This document shows, in pieces, positions 1-12,400 of a stretch of DNA of 64,000 nt. This stretch comes from Oscarella lobularis (lineage: Eukaryota > Porifera > Homoscleromorpha > Homosclerophorida > Oscarellidae). The first letter of the stretch is position 1. Every line of letters starts with the position of its first letter. The notes beneath the pieces were generated by a model, which had not been told where the DNA came from, searched no databases, and worked only from the letters and a program-made list of their open reading frames with translations. The translations under genes and the position numbers were made by a program. The stretch is taken from contig NC_089176.1 of assembly GCF_947507565.1 (NCBI RefSeq), positions 3,100,001 through 3,164,000 of the forward strand, in the 5' to 3' direction.

Positions 1-3000
1 TTCAGCATGGTTCAAACTCTCTGCTATCTACTTGAATGCTTCCTCACGCCAAAGAACACGCCTCAAGACTGCCCGAAGGAATGGTACGAACTCTACTTCG
101 TCTACGCCGCCATATGGGCATTCGGCGGAGCCATGTTTCAAGATCAGGTACGAAACAAACGTCGGGAAACGATCGTCTACAATTTTATTCTCTAGTTGGT
201 CGATTATCGCGTTGAATTCAGTAAATGGTGGGTAACCGAGTTCAAGACGATCAAGTTCCCTTCTCAGGGAACCGTTTTTGACTATTACATTGACGACGAA
301 ACGAAGAAATTCAGTCCGTGGTCGGAGAAAATTCCCAAATTCGAATTCGATTCTGAGCTACCTCTGCAGGTACGTAAACAGTGATTAGAGCAGTTTTTTT
401 ATGTACGCAAGTTTCTTCGCGTAGTCGGTGCTGGTTCCCACGGGCGAAACCGTCCGTCTTCGCTATTTCATCGATCTCCTCATGGCGAACCGTCGTCCCG
501 TCATGCTGGTCGGCAGCGCCGGCAGCGGCAAGACGGTGATGATCGGCGACAAGTTGAAAAACCTCGGCGAAGACTATCTCATCGTGACGATTCCGTTCAA
601 CAACTACACGACGTCGGCGATGCTGCAGAACGTCATGGAAAAGCCGCTCGAGAAGAAGGCCGGACGAAACTACGGTCCGCCGGGCACGAAAAAGTTGATC
701 TACTTCATCGACGACATGAACATGCCGGCCGTCGATACGTACGGCACGGTCGAGCCGCACACGCTCGTTCGGCAGCACTTGGACTATCGACATTGGTACG
801 ATCGTCAGAAATTGACGTTGAAGGAGGTGCACAACGTGCAGTACGTCGCTTGTATGAATCCGACGGCGGGCAGTTTCACCATCAATCCGCGTCTCCAGCG
901 TCATTTCAGCGTGTTCGCCGTCAGTTTTCCGGGAAAAGACGCTCTGCGAACGATTTACACGAGCATCGTGGCCGGCCATTTCAAGGTCATCAGCGCATCG
1001 AAAGCGATTTCCAAGATAGGGGATAAGCTCGTCGACGCGGCTCTGGAGTTGCACTCGAAAGTGGCGAGCACGTTCTTGCCGACGGCAATCAAATTTCACT
1101 ATCTCTTCAATCTTCGCGATCTGTCGAACATTTTCCAAGGGATTCTGTTCGCGACGAGCGAGTGTCTGAAGCAGTCGGGTGATCTCGTTCGACTGTGGCT
1201 TCACGAGGCGAGCCGCGTCTATCGCGACAAATTGATCGACGACAAGGACATGGACAACTACGATAAAATTCAACTCGATATAGCGAAAAAGAAATTTGAG
1301 GTTAGGGGGAGTTCTCACTGTCGCGTCGCGTTGGATGTTTTTCTTTTCTAAACGGCGTCTGTGTAGGACATGGACGAGGAATCGTTGAAAGGCAATCCGT
1401 TGATTTTCTGTCATTTTGCGACGGGAATCGGCGAGCCCAAATACCTGCCCGTAGCCGGTTGGGATCCCCTAAAGAAGACATTAGAAGAGGCGTTGGAAAA
1501 TTACAACGAAGTAAACGCGGCGATGAATCTTGTCCTGTTCGAAGACGCCATCGTCCACGTGTAAGATTAGGTCCAACTACTTTGAAAATAGCATTATATA
1601 GAAATTATTTAGCTGCCGCATTAATCGTATACTTGAGTCGCCACGAGGCAATGCTTTGCTCGTCGGCGTCGGCGGTTCGGGCAAACAGAGTTTGACGAGG
1701 CTGGCAGCGTTTGTCAGCAACTTGGAAATATTTCAGATAACCCTGCGCAAGGGCTACAGCACTGCCGACCTGAAGGTAAAAGCCGATTTCAGTAGCTCTT
1801 CTCGTTTCTTCACCCGGCTTCCTCCGTAGGTCGACTTGGCGCAGCTCTACATCAAAGCGGGTGTGAAAAATATCGGAACGGTCTTCATGCTGACAGACGC
1901 GCAGGTTCCCGACGAAAAATTTCTCGTTCTCATCAACGACTTGTTGGCGTCCGGCGAAATTCCCGACTTGTTTGTCGACGACGAATTAGAGTCCGTTATT
2001 AGCGGAGTCAGAAACGAAGTCAAAGGACTAGGAATGCAGGACACGAGAGAGAACTGCTGGCGATTTTTTATCGATCGAGTCAGAAGACAGTTAAAGGTAA
2101 GGAGCGATTTTTTTTCTGATTCTTTTCGCGACGATGCTTTCTACAGGTGGTTCTTTGTTTTTCGCCGGTCGGCTCGACGCTGCGTGTTCGAGGTCGCAAG
2201 TTTCCCGCCGTCGTCAATTGCACTTGCATCGACTGGTTTCACGAGTGGCCCGAAGCGGCTATGCAATCGGTCGCTTTCCGCTTTCTCAGCGACGACGAAC
2301 TCGTTCCCGTACGAGAAAACGCTGAATAGTACGGTCGTAGTCTAAGTGCCGTTTTCTTTAGGACAACCTGTGCAAGTCGATCAGCGATTTCATGGCCTTC
2401 GCTCACATCAGTGTCAACGACATCAGCAAAAGATACTTAGCAAACGAACGACGACACAACTACACGACTCCGAAGAGTTTTCTGGAGCAGGTATACTGTT
2501 TGAACACCATCATAATAAGAGCTATCTATTGACGAAGATTCTCGCAGATCAAGTTGTATCAGACGCTACTAAAAAAGAAAGCTTTGGAGTTGCAGCAAAA
2601 GATGGAACGTCTCGAAAACGGTTTGACCAAATTGCAGGACACCGCCGCTCAGGTGGACGACCTCAAGGCCAAATTGGCCGCGCAAGAAGTCGAACTCAAG
2701 CAGAAGAACGAGGACGCCGACAAGCTCATCAAGATCGTCGGCGCCGAGACCGAGAAAGTGGGCAAAGAGAAGGAAATTGCCGACTCCGAAGAGCTGAAGG
2801 TAGCGAAAATCAACAAGGACGTCACGGAAAAACAGAGGTCGTGCGAAGAGGACTTGGCCAAAGCGGAGCCGGCTCTAAAAGCGGCCGTCGAAGCGTTGAA
2901 CACGCTGAACAAGACGAATTTGACCGAACTGAAGTCGTTCGGTCAGCCTCCGCCGGCCGTTTCAAACGTAACGGCCGCCGTGATGGTGCTTCTCGCTCCG

Positions 3001-6000
3001 GCGAATAAGATACCGAAAGATCGAAGTTGGAAAGCGGCGAAAGTGATGATGGGCAAAGTCGACTCGTTCTTGGACTCGCTGGTCAATTTCAATAAGGAGA
3101 ACATTCACGAGTCGAATTTGAAAGCTATTCATCCGTATCTCGACGATCCAAATTTCACTGCCGACTTCATTCGAGCCAAGTCGTTCGCCGCAGCGGGTTT
3201 GTGCGCTTGGGTGTGCAACATCGTCATGTTCTACCACGTCTACTGCGACGTCGAACCGAAGCGTCAAGCGCTCGCCGCCGCCAACGCCGAACTGAAAGCC
3301 GCCCAAGACAAATTGGCTACGATCAAGGCGAAGATCAAGGAATTGGACGAGAATTTAGCGGAACTGACGGCACAATTCGAAAAGGCGACGGCGGAGAAGT
3401 TGAAGTGTCAGCAAGAGGCCGAATCGACGGCAATGACTATCTCGCTGGCGAATCGTCTTGTGAACGGGCTCGCTTCGGAAAACGTTCGCTGGGCGGAATC
3501 GGTGCAGGGATTCAAGGAAGCGGAGAAGACGCTACCGGGCGACGTTCTTCTCATCACGGCATTTGTCTCCTACGTCGGATGCTTTGGCAAGCGCTATCGA
3601 CTCGAACTGATGGACGAGAAATGGCAGGCGTACTTGAAAGGACAGGCCAATCCCGTTCCTATTACGGAAGGTCTCGATCCTCTGTCACTGCTGACCGACG
3701 ACGCGACAATCGCCGGTTGGCAGAACGAGGGATTGCCGAGCGATCGCATGTCGACAGAAAATGCGACGATTTTGACGAACTGCGAACGATGGCCGTTGAT
3801 GATCGATCCGCAGCTTCAGGGCATCAAGTGGATCAAGAATCGCGAGGGAAGCGAGTTGCGCGTTGTCCGGCTTGGGACGCGAGGCTACTTGGATACGATC
3901 GAACGAGCCGTGTCGAACGGGGAGTGCGTGCTGATTGAAAACATCGGCGAGTCCGTCGACCCCGTGCTCGATCCGCTTCTCGGTCGAAATACGATCAAGA
4001 AAGGCCGATGCATCAAGATGGGCGACAAGGAGGTCGAGTACAATCCGAATTTTCGACTCATTCTTCACACGAAGCTCGCCAATCCGCACTACAAACCCGA
4101 AATGCAAGCTCAGACGACGCTGATCAACTTCACCGTCACCGTCGACGGTCTGGAGGATCAACTTCTCGCCGACGTCGTCGCCTGGGAGCGTCCCGACTTG
4201 GAGGAAACCAAGGCGAAGTTAACTCGTCAACAGAACGAGTTCAAGATCACGCTGAAAGAGCTAGAAGACTCGCTATTGGCTCGTTTGTCGGCAGCGGGCG
4301 GAAATTTCCTCGGCGATACGGCACTCGTTGAGAATCTCGAAACGACAAAGAAAACGGCAGCTGAAATCGAGGCTCAAGTAGCCGAAGCTAAAATCACCGA
4401 AGAAAAGATCAACACGGCAAGAGAGCACTATCGTCCGGCGTCGGCACGTGCCGCCTTACTCTATTTCATCCTCAACGATTTGAACAAGATCAATCCGATC
4501 TATCAGTTCTCGCTCAAAGCCTTCAACGTCGTCTTTATGAAAGCAGTTCAGAGGGCCGAGCCGTCGGACGACGTGAAACAGCGTGTCGAAACGCTAATCG
4601 ACTGCATTACCTACTCGGTATTCGTCTACACGGCTCGCGGTCTCTTCGAGAAGGACAAGCTCATTTTCACTGCTCAAGTCGCTTTTCAAGTGCTGTTGAA
4701 GAAGAAGGACATCAATCCGGTTGAACTGGACTTTCTTCTTCGATTCCCCGCCCAGCCAAACCTGGTATCGCCCGTCGACTTCTTGAGTAATCAATCGTGG
4801 GGTGGAATCAAAGCGTTAGTCGCAATGGACGAATTTCGCAACTTGGATCGCGACATCGAAGGCTCGGCGAAACGCTGGAAGAAGTTCGTGGAGAGCGAGT
4901 GTCCGGAAACGGAGAAATTTCCTCAGGAATGGAAGAACAAATCGTCTCTGCAAAAGTTATGCATGATGAGAGCACTGCGACCCGACCGCATGGTCTACGC
5001 CGTCAGGTAAGTAGCAGTCAAGATAGCTGCCGTAGCGAGACCCGAGTGTCTAAAAATTTAGGATTTTCGTGGAAGAGAAACTCGGTACGAAGTACGTCGA
5101 AAACAGGCCCATCGAATTCGCCAAATCGTACGAAGAGAGCGGCCCCGAAACGCCCATGTTCTTCGTTCTCTCTCCCGGCGTCGATCCACTCAAAGAAGTC
5201 GAAGCACTCGGACAAAAACTCGGGTTCACTATCGACAACAAGAAGTTTCACAACATCTCCCTCGGCCAAGGTCAAGAGGTGGTCGCCGAGCAGGCTCTCG
5301 ACTTGGCGGCGAAAGAGGGCCACTGGGTCGTGCTGCAGAACATCCACTTGGTCGCTCGCTGGCTGGCGACGCTTGAGAAGAAGCTGGAAGCGTACAGCGA
5401 AGGCAGCAACGGCGACTATCGCGTCTACATCAGCGCAGAGCCGGCCGGCACGCGCGATTCGCACATCATTCCTCAGGGAATTTTGGAATCGTCGATTAAA
5501 ATTACGAACGAACCGCCGACCGGAATGAAGGCGAATCTTCACAAAGCATTGGATTGCTTTGATCAGGTACACACAGTAATTAGACAGAGGAGAATTTATT
5601 CAATTAATTAAACATTTTGTTTCCTCTAGGACACCATGGAAAGGTGTGCTCGAGAGAACGAATTTAAAGGCATTTTAAACTCACTCTGCTACTTTCACGC
5701 CGTTGTCTCGGAACGACGCAAATTCGGTCCCCAAGGCTGGAATCGCGGCTATCCCTTCAACATCGGCGATCTGACGATCAGCGTCGACGTGCTGTACAAC
5801 TACTTGGAGGCCAATCCAAAAGTTCCGTGGGAAGATCTTCGCTATTTGTTCGGCGAGATCATGTACGGCGGTCACATCACCGACGATTGGGATAGACGAC
5901 TCTGTCGAACGTATCTCGAGGTCTACGTGCGTCCAGACGTGGTAGGTGTTGTCGCATGATATTGATTCTAGAGTCATTTTATTCTTGCTCAGCTGGAGGG

Positions 6001-7148
6001 TGACACTAATTTGGCTCCCGGCTATCCCTGTCCGCCCAACTCGGACTACAACGCTTATCACAATTACATCGACGAGGTGCTTCCACCGGAAAGTCCCTAT
6101 CTGTACGGACTGCATCCGAATGCCGAGATTGGCTTTTTGACGACGACGTCGGAAAACTTGTTCCGTACCGTGCTTGAAATGCAGCCGAGGGACTCGTCTA
6201 GCGAAGGAGCTGGTGGAGCCACCAGAGAGGAAAAAGTATGCCAAAAGAATTTTTTCCAAAAAAATGAGATGTCGTCATTTTTTATTCGTAGGTGAAATCT
6301 ATACTCGATGACATTCTGGAGAAGCTGCCCGAGGAGTTCAACGTTCCGGAACTGATGGCTCGAGCCGAGGAGAAGACGCCTTACGTCGTCGTCGCTTTTC
6401 AGGAGTGCGAGCGCATGAATACGTTGACAAGGGAGATGAGACGCTCGTTGAAGGAATTGGATCTCGGATTGAAGGTAGGGAAATAATCTGGTGGGCTGAT
6501 TGAGCGAGTTAACCCTGAACGCTTTCGTAGGGCGAATTGACGATTACAGCTGACATGGAGAACTTACAAAATTCTCTCTTCCTCGACGTTTTGCCCGACT
6601 CGTGGGCCAAGAGAGCCTATCCGTCTCTCAACGGTCTCACCGCCTGGTACGTCGATCTCCTGCTCCGCATCAAGGAGCTCGAAAATTGGGTTGCCGACTT
6701 TCAAATGCCCGCCGTCATTTGGCTGGCCGGCTTCTTCAATCCGCAGTCGTTTCTCACGGCAATCATGCAGTCGATGGCGCGCAAGAACGAATGGCCTTTG
6801 GACAAGATGTGTCTCCAATGCGACGTGTCGAAAAAGTGGCGCGAGGACTTTACGAGTCCGCCGCGAGAGGGTGCCTACGTTCACGGTCTGTTCATGGAAG
6901 GCGCGAGGTGGGACACGCAGACGGGCATGATACAGGACGCGCGTTTGAAGGAGCTCAGTCCACCCGTTCCGGTCATTTTCATTCGAGCTATTCCGGTGGA
7001 CAAGCAAGAGACGAAGAACATTTACGAGTGTCCGGTGTACAAGACGAGGCACCGCGGTCCGACATTCGTTTGGACGTTCAATTTGAAAACGAAGGAGAAG
7101 GCATCGAAATGGATTATTGCTGGCGTCGCTCTCCTTCTCAGCATGTAG
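1..7148 (+). CDS. DNAH9/11/17-like: Axonemal dynein heavy chain, outer-arm DNAH9/11/17 type, C-terminal part (5' truncated by window)
   Basis: Force-generating heavy chain of ciliary outer dynein arms. Exons read: 1-147, 196-369, 425-1300, 1367-1560, 1613-1775, 1830-2096, 2147-2308, 2362-2490, 2548-5006, 5062-5566, 5630-5941, 5993-6235, 6292-6474, 6531-7148. The window enters upstream of AAA3. Exon 3 carries the AAA3 Walker [10 protein letters not shown] and the segment [16 protein letters not shown]; exon 5 has the AAA4 P-loop [10 protein letters not shown]. The 2.46 kb exon 9 encodes the two coiled-coil stalk helices flanking the microtubule-binding tip, then AAA5 and part of AAA6. The last exon ends in [13 protein letters not shown], a typical dynein heavy chain C-terminus. 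Sequence around the DDMNMP motif resembles the DNAH9/11/17 subgroup; which of the three cannot be settled by eye. No frame break was seen. Confidence 0.95.
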
Positions 7149-7823
7149 GAAGCACGTTTCTAGTATACTATGCCAATATCATTCTTACGTTTCTGGACTA
7201 GGTGATTATTTTTACTCTATTTATTTTCTATTCGTTGTTTGTTCGTTTGTTTGTTGATTGAATCTCATATGTTTTCTTTTTGTTGAAATCGCTATAGCGA
7301 CGAAGGAGGCTCGTTCGCGCCTCATCCTGGAACACGCGCAGTCCCGGCTTTCGACCGTAGGCAAACGTGATTCGACCTCAATCTTGTCGAATCTACCGTG
7401 CCGTTTGACTGACCTTGACCCGTGGAACGAACTCGTTTCAGGTAAAGCTTCTTTTCAACGCGACAACTTCCGAGGTCCTCCCTCTCCGCTCCGCCTTCGT
7501 GTGGTGGCAGCGAAAGGGATCTAAAAGGACCTGAAACGAACGAAACTAGTCAGACAGACGCGCCGCGTACCTAACGAGCGCAGTCGCGTTTCACATTCGA
7601 AGTTGACATTTCTCTAATCTCCTCCGCAGCCGGCGATCGAACCAAGGCCGAATTGAAACCGAAGATCTATGGAAAAGAATATTTCCATTGTGTCTGCGGC
7701 GACAAGATTGCGGGCGTCGTTCGAGTTACGGGCGCCTTCGCTTCCGCGTGCGATAGCTATGGAACGTTCTTTGCGTTGCCATCGTGCCGATCGACGTGTT
7801 TGTTGTCATTTCTCGATCGTCGA
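7149..7823. other. Intergenic region between the dynein gene and the unknown secreted gene
   Basis: No convincing gene. An open stretch around 7258-7440 (+) ends at a possible splice donor (caggtaaag) and could be a 5' untranslated or alternative first exon of the next gene, but nothing in its translation is recognisable. The frame at 7653-7823 is open into the next gene without a stop, so a longer N-terminus there is possible. Confidence 0.4.
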
Positions 7824-9313
7824 ATGCTTTGGATTTTACTCGCGAAATCGCTTCTCGCATTGGCGCGGAGCGACAGCGCGAAGTACAGCTGTCTGACGCA
7901 GTTTAGCAGCGACGACTCGTCGACGGCCACTGTCGAGTTCAATCCGACGGAAATCGATCTTCTTTTTGGATGCTGTTCAGCGAGAACGCTTTTCTGCGCT
8001 GCAAGCGCTGTTTTGGAAGGCAAAAAAGCGTCAGTGGTCCTCTCACCTTTATTTTTGAATGGAAGTAATGATCGTTAATCTTTCCACTTCAGAGAGCCCA
8101 GTAGTGGTGCGATTACTTACTGCATTGACAGAGACCTGTGGAAATCTTCAGCGGAAATTGCTTCGTTCTCCGAGTAAGTTATACCTTTGCATCATTGGCA
8201 TTAAAGAGTACATTTATTTAGGCTGTCTTGCCCTCTAAGTGCCGAAGCCGCGGCTATAGCGCAATCAACACAGAAAGAGTGAGTGAATGAAAAACGAATT
8301 TTTATTTCTGAGGCATCCTGTATCCTCTAGTGACATAATGACGAATGCCTGCGACAACCTCGGCTCTTATCCAAATCAAACCAGACTCATGTAACGTGAT
8401 TAATCAGACTTTGGGGCAGCATTATTCGCAAAGAATTTATCCAATCTGCGCAGTTCCGTTGACGAGTCGTCGATTTTTGTCAAAGATATTGCTGCAGATC
8501 AAGACATTGAAACCCTTCTCTGCTCTCACATGCCAGCCACGTAAATCAATTACTAATTAAACTTAGTTGGTATTTAATTTGTGCAAGGACAGCTGCAGCA
8601 ATGCAGAAAGGAAATCAATAAAAGACGCGTGCGACAGAGCGGTGATGCACAAATTTTTCGAGTCCGACAACTTCACGAGCATTGTGACAACCAAATGTGA
8701 TGGTCTTTCAAATCTGATTGGCTATATATATAGTGTGCTACTCGCAATCGACTGACATTAGCCGGTGGTTTATTTTGCCCATTTAGGTTACAAACCCAAG
8801 CCTGACTGCAGAATTAAAGCGTGCACCAATCCCGACCTTGACGAGTGGGTTATGATTCTTCGAATTCGAGAGAAGCCGTCGTCAATTTCTCTCGACATTT
8901 TCGAAGACGTTTCAGATCAGAGCACAATTGATAGTGTATCCAACGCGATTTTCTTTGACGGCGACGCGGGAATGAGTGTGACGACCGAAGAGGACGTCGT
9001 CAATGGGACGGTCGGCACAAAGATGATGGCATTCTGTACGCCAGCTTTTTTGACTTTCTGTTTAACTCATCCTACATTGATGTTTAGTGGTAAAGGCGAG
9101 TGCTATTCCAGACGAAACCAAATTTATATTTCGCATTGTGGCTGTTTCGAATAGCGGCTTTGAAGCCGATGAGAAGTTTGAATACGAATTCTGGTATGAC
9201 AACAGACTCTTGCACGAGAGCTCCGTCGCTGTTGAACACGGAAAAGCGGGGGAGGCGACATTGGATTTAATTGCGGTAATGGCCAGAGATCATCGTTACC
9301 TGCTTCTTCTATA
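7824..9313 (+). CDS. Unrecognised secreted Cys-rich protein, multi-exon
   Basis: Start chosen at MLWILLAKSLLALARSDSA, a good signal peptide; the frame is open further upstream. Exons read by frame and splice signals: 7824-8029, 8093-8173, an exon starting after the acceptor at about 8220, one starting after the tag at about 8331 and ending 8392, 8456-8539, 8593-8698, then two exons ending at the stop near 9313. The junction around 9000-9110 is uncertain (donor near 9010). The predicted protein is about 370 residues with many cysteines (for example FGCCSART, CYKPKPDC, CRIKACTNPDLDEW) and a C-terminal beta-rich stretch with FIFRIVAVSNSGF, which looks fibronectin-III-like, similar in feel to the neighbouring RTK ectodomains. 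No transmembrane helix or kinase follows, so it could be a secreted relative of those ectodomains. No family was recognised. Confidence 0.5.
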
Positions 9314-9410
9314 AATATATGTATAAATAAATAAAAGTTGCAGAAACCACGTGAGAGATTAAATAAGCATAGCTCTTCCTGCGTTGGTCACCCGTAAGTA
9401 ACACTTTGCG

Positions 9411-12400
9411 ATGGCGATCAGCCGACTGCGATCGTCTCCGTTGCTTTCCACGACCCTAATCGCGATCCTAATTATCATCCTCTCTCCCGGTCATTTGAAG
9501 TTGATCGATGCGTCTGTCTCGACACTGGAAGACAAGCTGCGTCTCGGTCTGCTCCAAGCTCGCTGCTTCGCTCGCTGTCTCACCTATTCGCCTTCATCGA
9601 ATTCGAGTCAGGTGAGCGGACGTCTACAGTACCAATAAAACGATTCGTCGCGCGAACCTTCTTCCGTGTTCGTCGGAAAAAAATTGGAACTCTGCACGCT
9701 CTTGGCGCGTTCACGCGTTTCTATTGACGCACGACGTCGCCGCATCCTGTCCCTGCATGTCCTCTCGACCTTACGCCGCTGCGATGACATCACGAACGAA
9801 CTCACGCGATTCTAAGAACCTTTTCTATATCGTAGCACCTGCAATGGGAACCGTACGCTTTCGACGGGGCTTTTTACTCGGTAAGAGACTTCTCCTTTCC
9901 TTTTTGTCGTCTCGCTCCTTGTCGTCGTCGTCGCCGCCTCTCTCGCTTCGTTTTCTCCTTCGGCTCCGCGCGCACAATTCGATAATCGCTCCCGTCGAGC
10001 CGTCTACGACGATCATTATCGTTCTGATTGGACGGCGCGCCGAAAGGGGGGCGTGGGGGCGACAGGGAGGGCGAGCAAAAAAAGCTGACTCTTTTTCTCT
10101 TGTTCTTTTTTAACACCCAGTGCGGGAATCCTGCGTGTTCACATCTGCCGACGTATAGCGACGACCCGACGAAGTGTTACGAACGCTGCACGGTTCTCTT
10201 CCCACACTCTAAGCACTCTTTTTGCGAGGCGATTTTTGCGCGTCTTTTTTTTTAGACGGCAGCCTGTAACAACTCGTGTCAGTTCTATAGCAACGCGCTG
10301 AAGGAGCCACGCAACGGAACAGCAAGTGAGTTACTAAACGCGGGGCTGGGTTCTTCGGATGTTAAGCGGAAGTGGCTAAAAATTTCAAAAAAATTAGCTC
10401 CAATTATTAGAATACTGTTTCATTTTATATTTAGGCTTTTCTCCTGCAAACCCGTATCTGCCCGGTTTTCCTGGTGCTCCCGTTTGGAATTCGCCGAAGG
10501 AACTTCGGTGGCCGGCGCCCGTTCCTCTCTATCCCAATTTTACCGTCGGAATTGAACGTGGCGTCGTTTTTCTGCTTCAATACGCCGAACTCAAGTGCGG
10601 CATGGACGTGGACGACGTTTCTTGGCTAACCGTCGACTTTCCTGTAAGTAAAAGAAACGAATTTCTTTTCTTCCGACCTATGTCCTTTGTGTGTAGAAAG
10701 AATCGCCGTTTTTCGATATGACTGATCTATTGAAGGAAATGGACAGCGAGAAAATGTACGTCTTTCGCGTGGCGTCCGTGAATGCAAACGGAACGCGCGG
10801 CTTCTCCCCCGTATCGGGTAAGTACAACTGGGAGCGTTGTCGCGACGGCGTAGTAGTATCATTCCTTGTATAGGTGCATATAGTCGCCAACGTCAATGCA
10901 TCGGTGACAGTCCCAACATTGTCGTGCCCACGAGCATTGACCCGTCTTTCCCTGGTTTTGTCGATGAAGGTAACTTCGAGGCGACTCTCAAAGTCAAGTG
11001 GAGTGCACCTGCACAAAGTGAGATAAGATAAACTTTTTTAGTGCGACTATTGTTTTGCACATTCTTTATTTTCTCGTAGATGTTTCTTCGTGCTATCACG
11101 TTTGTGTACGAGGGAAGTACAAGGTTATACCCGAGTTAGACGTCGTGTGCGAGAACGAGACACTTGCCCATACCATTACTACACAAGGAGTACGTCTCAA
11201 AATAAAACTTTGCTATGCGTGTGAGCTGGTAGCCTTTCTTTAGTTTTCTGTCGACTTGTCGGTGACCGTACGTTCGTCTGAGTGCGTCTACGACGTCTAC
11301 GTAAGGACTGGCGGCGCATTTTTTCGACGTTATACGTGTACCGTTTCTTTAGGTATCGTCTATACCTACGCTAGTTACGAATTCAAAAGTCGTTAGTAGA
11401 GATTACGTCGCCTTGAATGCCAGTAAAAACGAACGTACACATTCATTGCCATTTCTAAATCTGAAATCGTTATAGGCTCCTTGTTCAAGGCATGGGATGA
11501 CTGTACGTACACGCGCGCGTACGCGTCTTCGTTTCTTGACGTTTTTATCTTCTCTCACAGCTACAACTAAACCGAGATTTCTTCGCGTTCACATGTTCAA
11601 GACGCCCGATCGTCGTGTCAGCGTCACGTTAACGTGGTCCGCGCCGCTAAATCCTCCGAACATCCTATTGGGGTTTCAGATCTTCTATGGCTACAATCAT
11701 CTGGGCGCTCCTGATTTTGAGGAAATAGCCAGATTTGACGTTGATGTGGTATGAGCACAGACCGGAATATATTTTAAAAGTCGCGAGGATAAAGTTTGAC
11801 TACAGAATCGAGGCGTCGACGGAAACTACACGGTGCCTTTGAAATCAGTTGAACCAAACAGAGAGTGCTTTTTTCGAGTAAGTCTTCTTTCTTTCTTCTT
11901 TCACGCGTTAGTTTTTTTTGTTTTTGCAGGTGTCGTCTAAGTACAAACCTGTTTTGGAGTCAGATGAAAAATTTGTCACGACTTTAGGTTGGGAGCTACC
12001 GTCCGCTATTTTCAATCAGAGAGACGCTGTTTCTCTTTAGCCTATAATCCGCCTCCACCGCCCAACCGACTCAACGTGTCGACTCTAATCGTCGATCAAA
12101 AGCTACATCGCTTTCGGGCAATCTTCGCGTGGATCGATCCCGTAGCCGAAACCGCGTACGACTACCAGCCGCTCGGAATCAATCTGACCGTTTCGGTGGT
12201 GGGCGATCCAGACTTCAATAAACGACGAATGAACATCAGCATGGTAAGTAACTCGAATCTTCGTTTTCCTGCTCACGTGTATTTTTCGTAGGGAACTGAA
12301 CGAGCTGTGGTGGATGACCTACCGATATACGGATTGAGCCAAGCGCAACTTCTCTACATGGTTGAGGTATTTAATCACGTTTTGCGTTTAATGCATCTCA

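Noticed and set aside
311-1414. A 367-residue open frame on the minus strand opposite the dynein exons
   Set aside because: It mirrors the AAA3-containing exon, which is clearly dynein on the plus strand; the translation is Arg/His-rich shadow sequence with no family signal.
8393-8409. A 17-base intron in the unknown secreted gene
   Set aside because: Too short and it breaks the frame. A 63-base intron 8393-8455 with the same donor and acceptor gcgcag keeps the frame.
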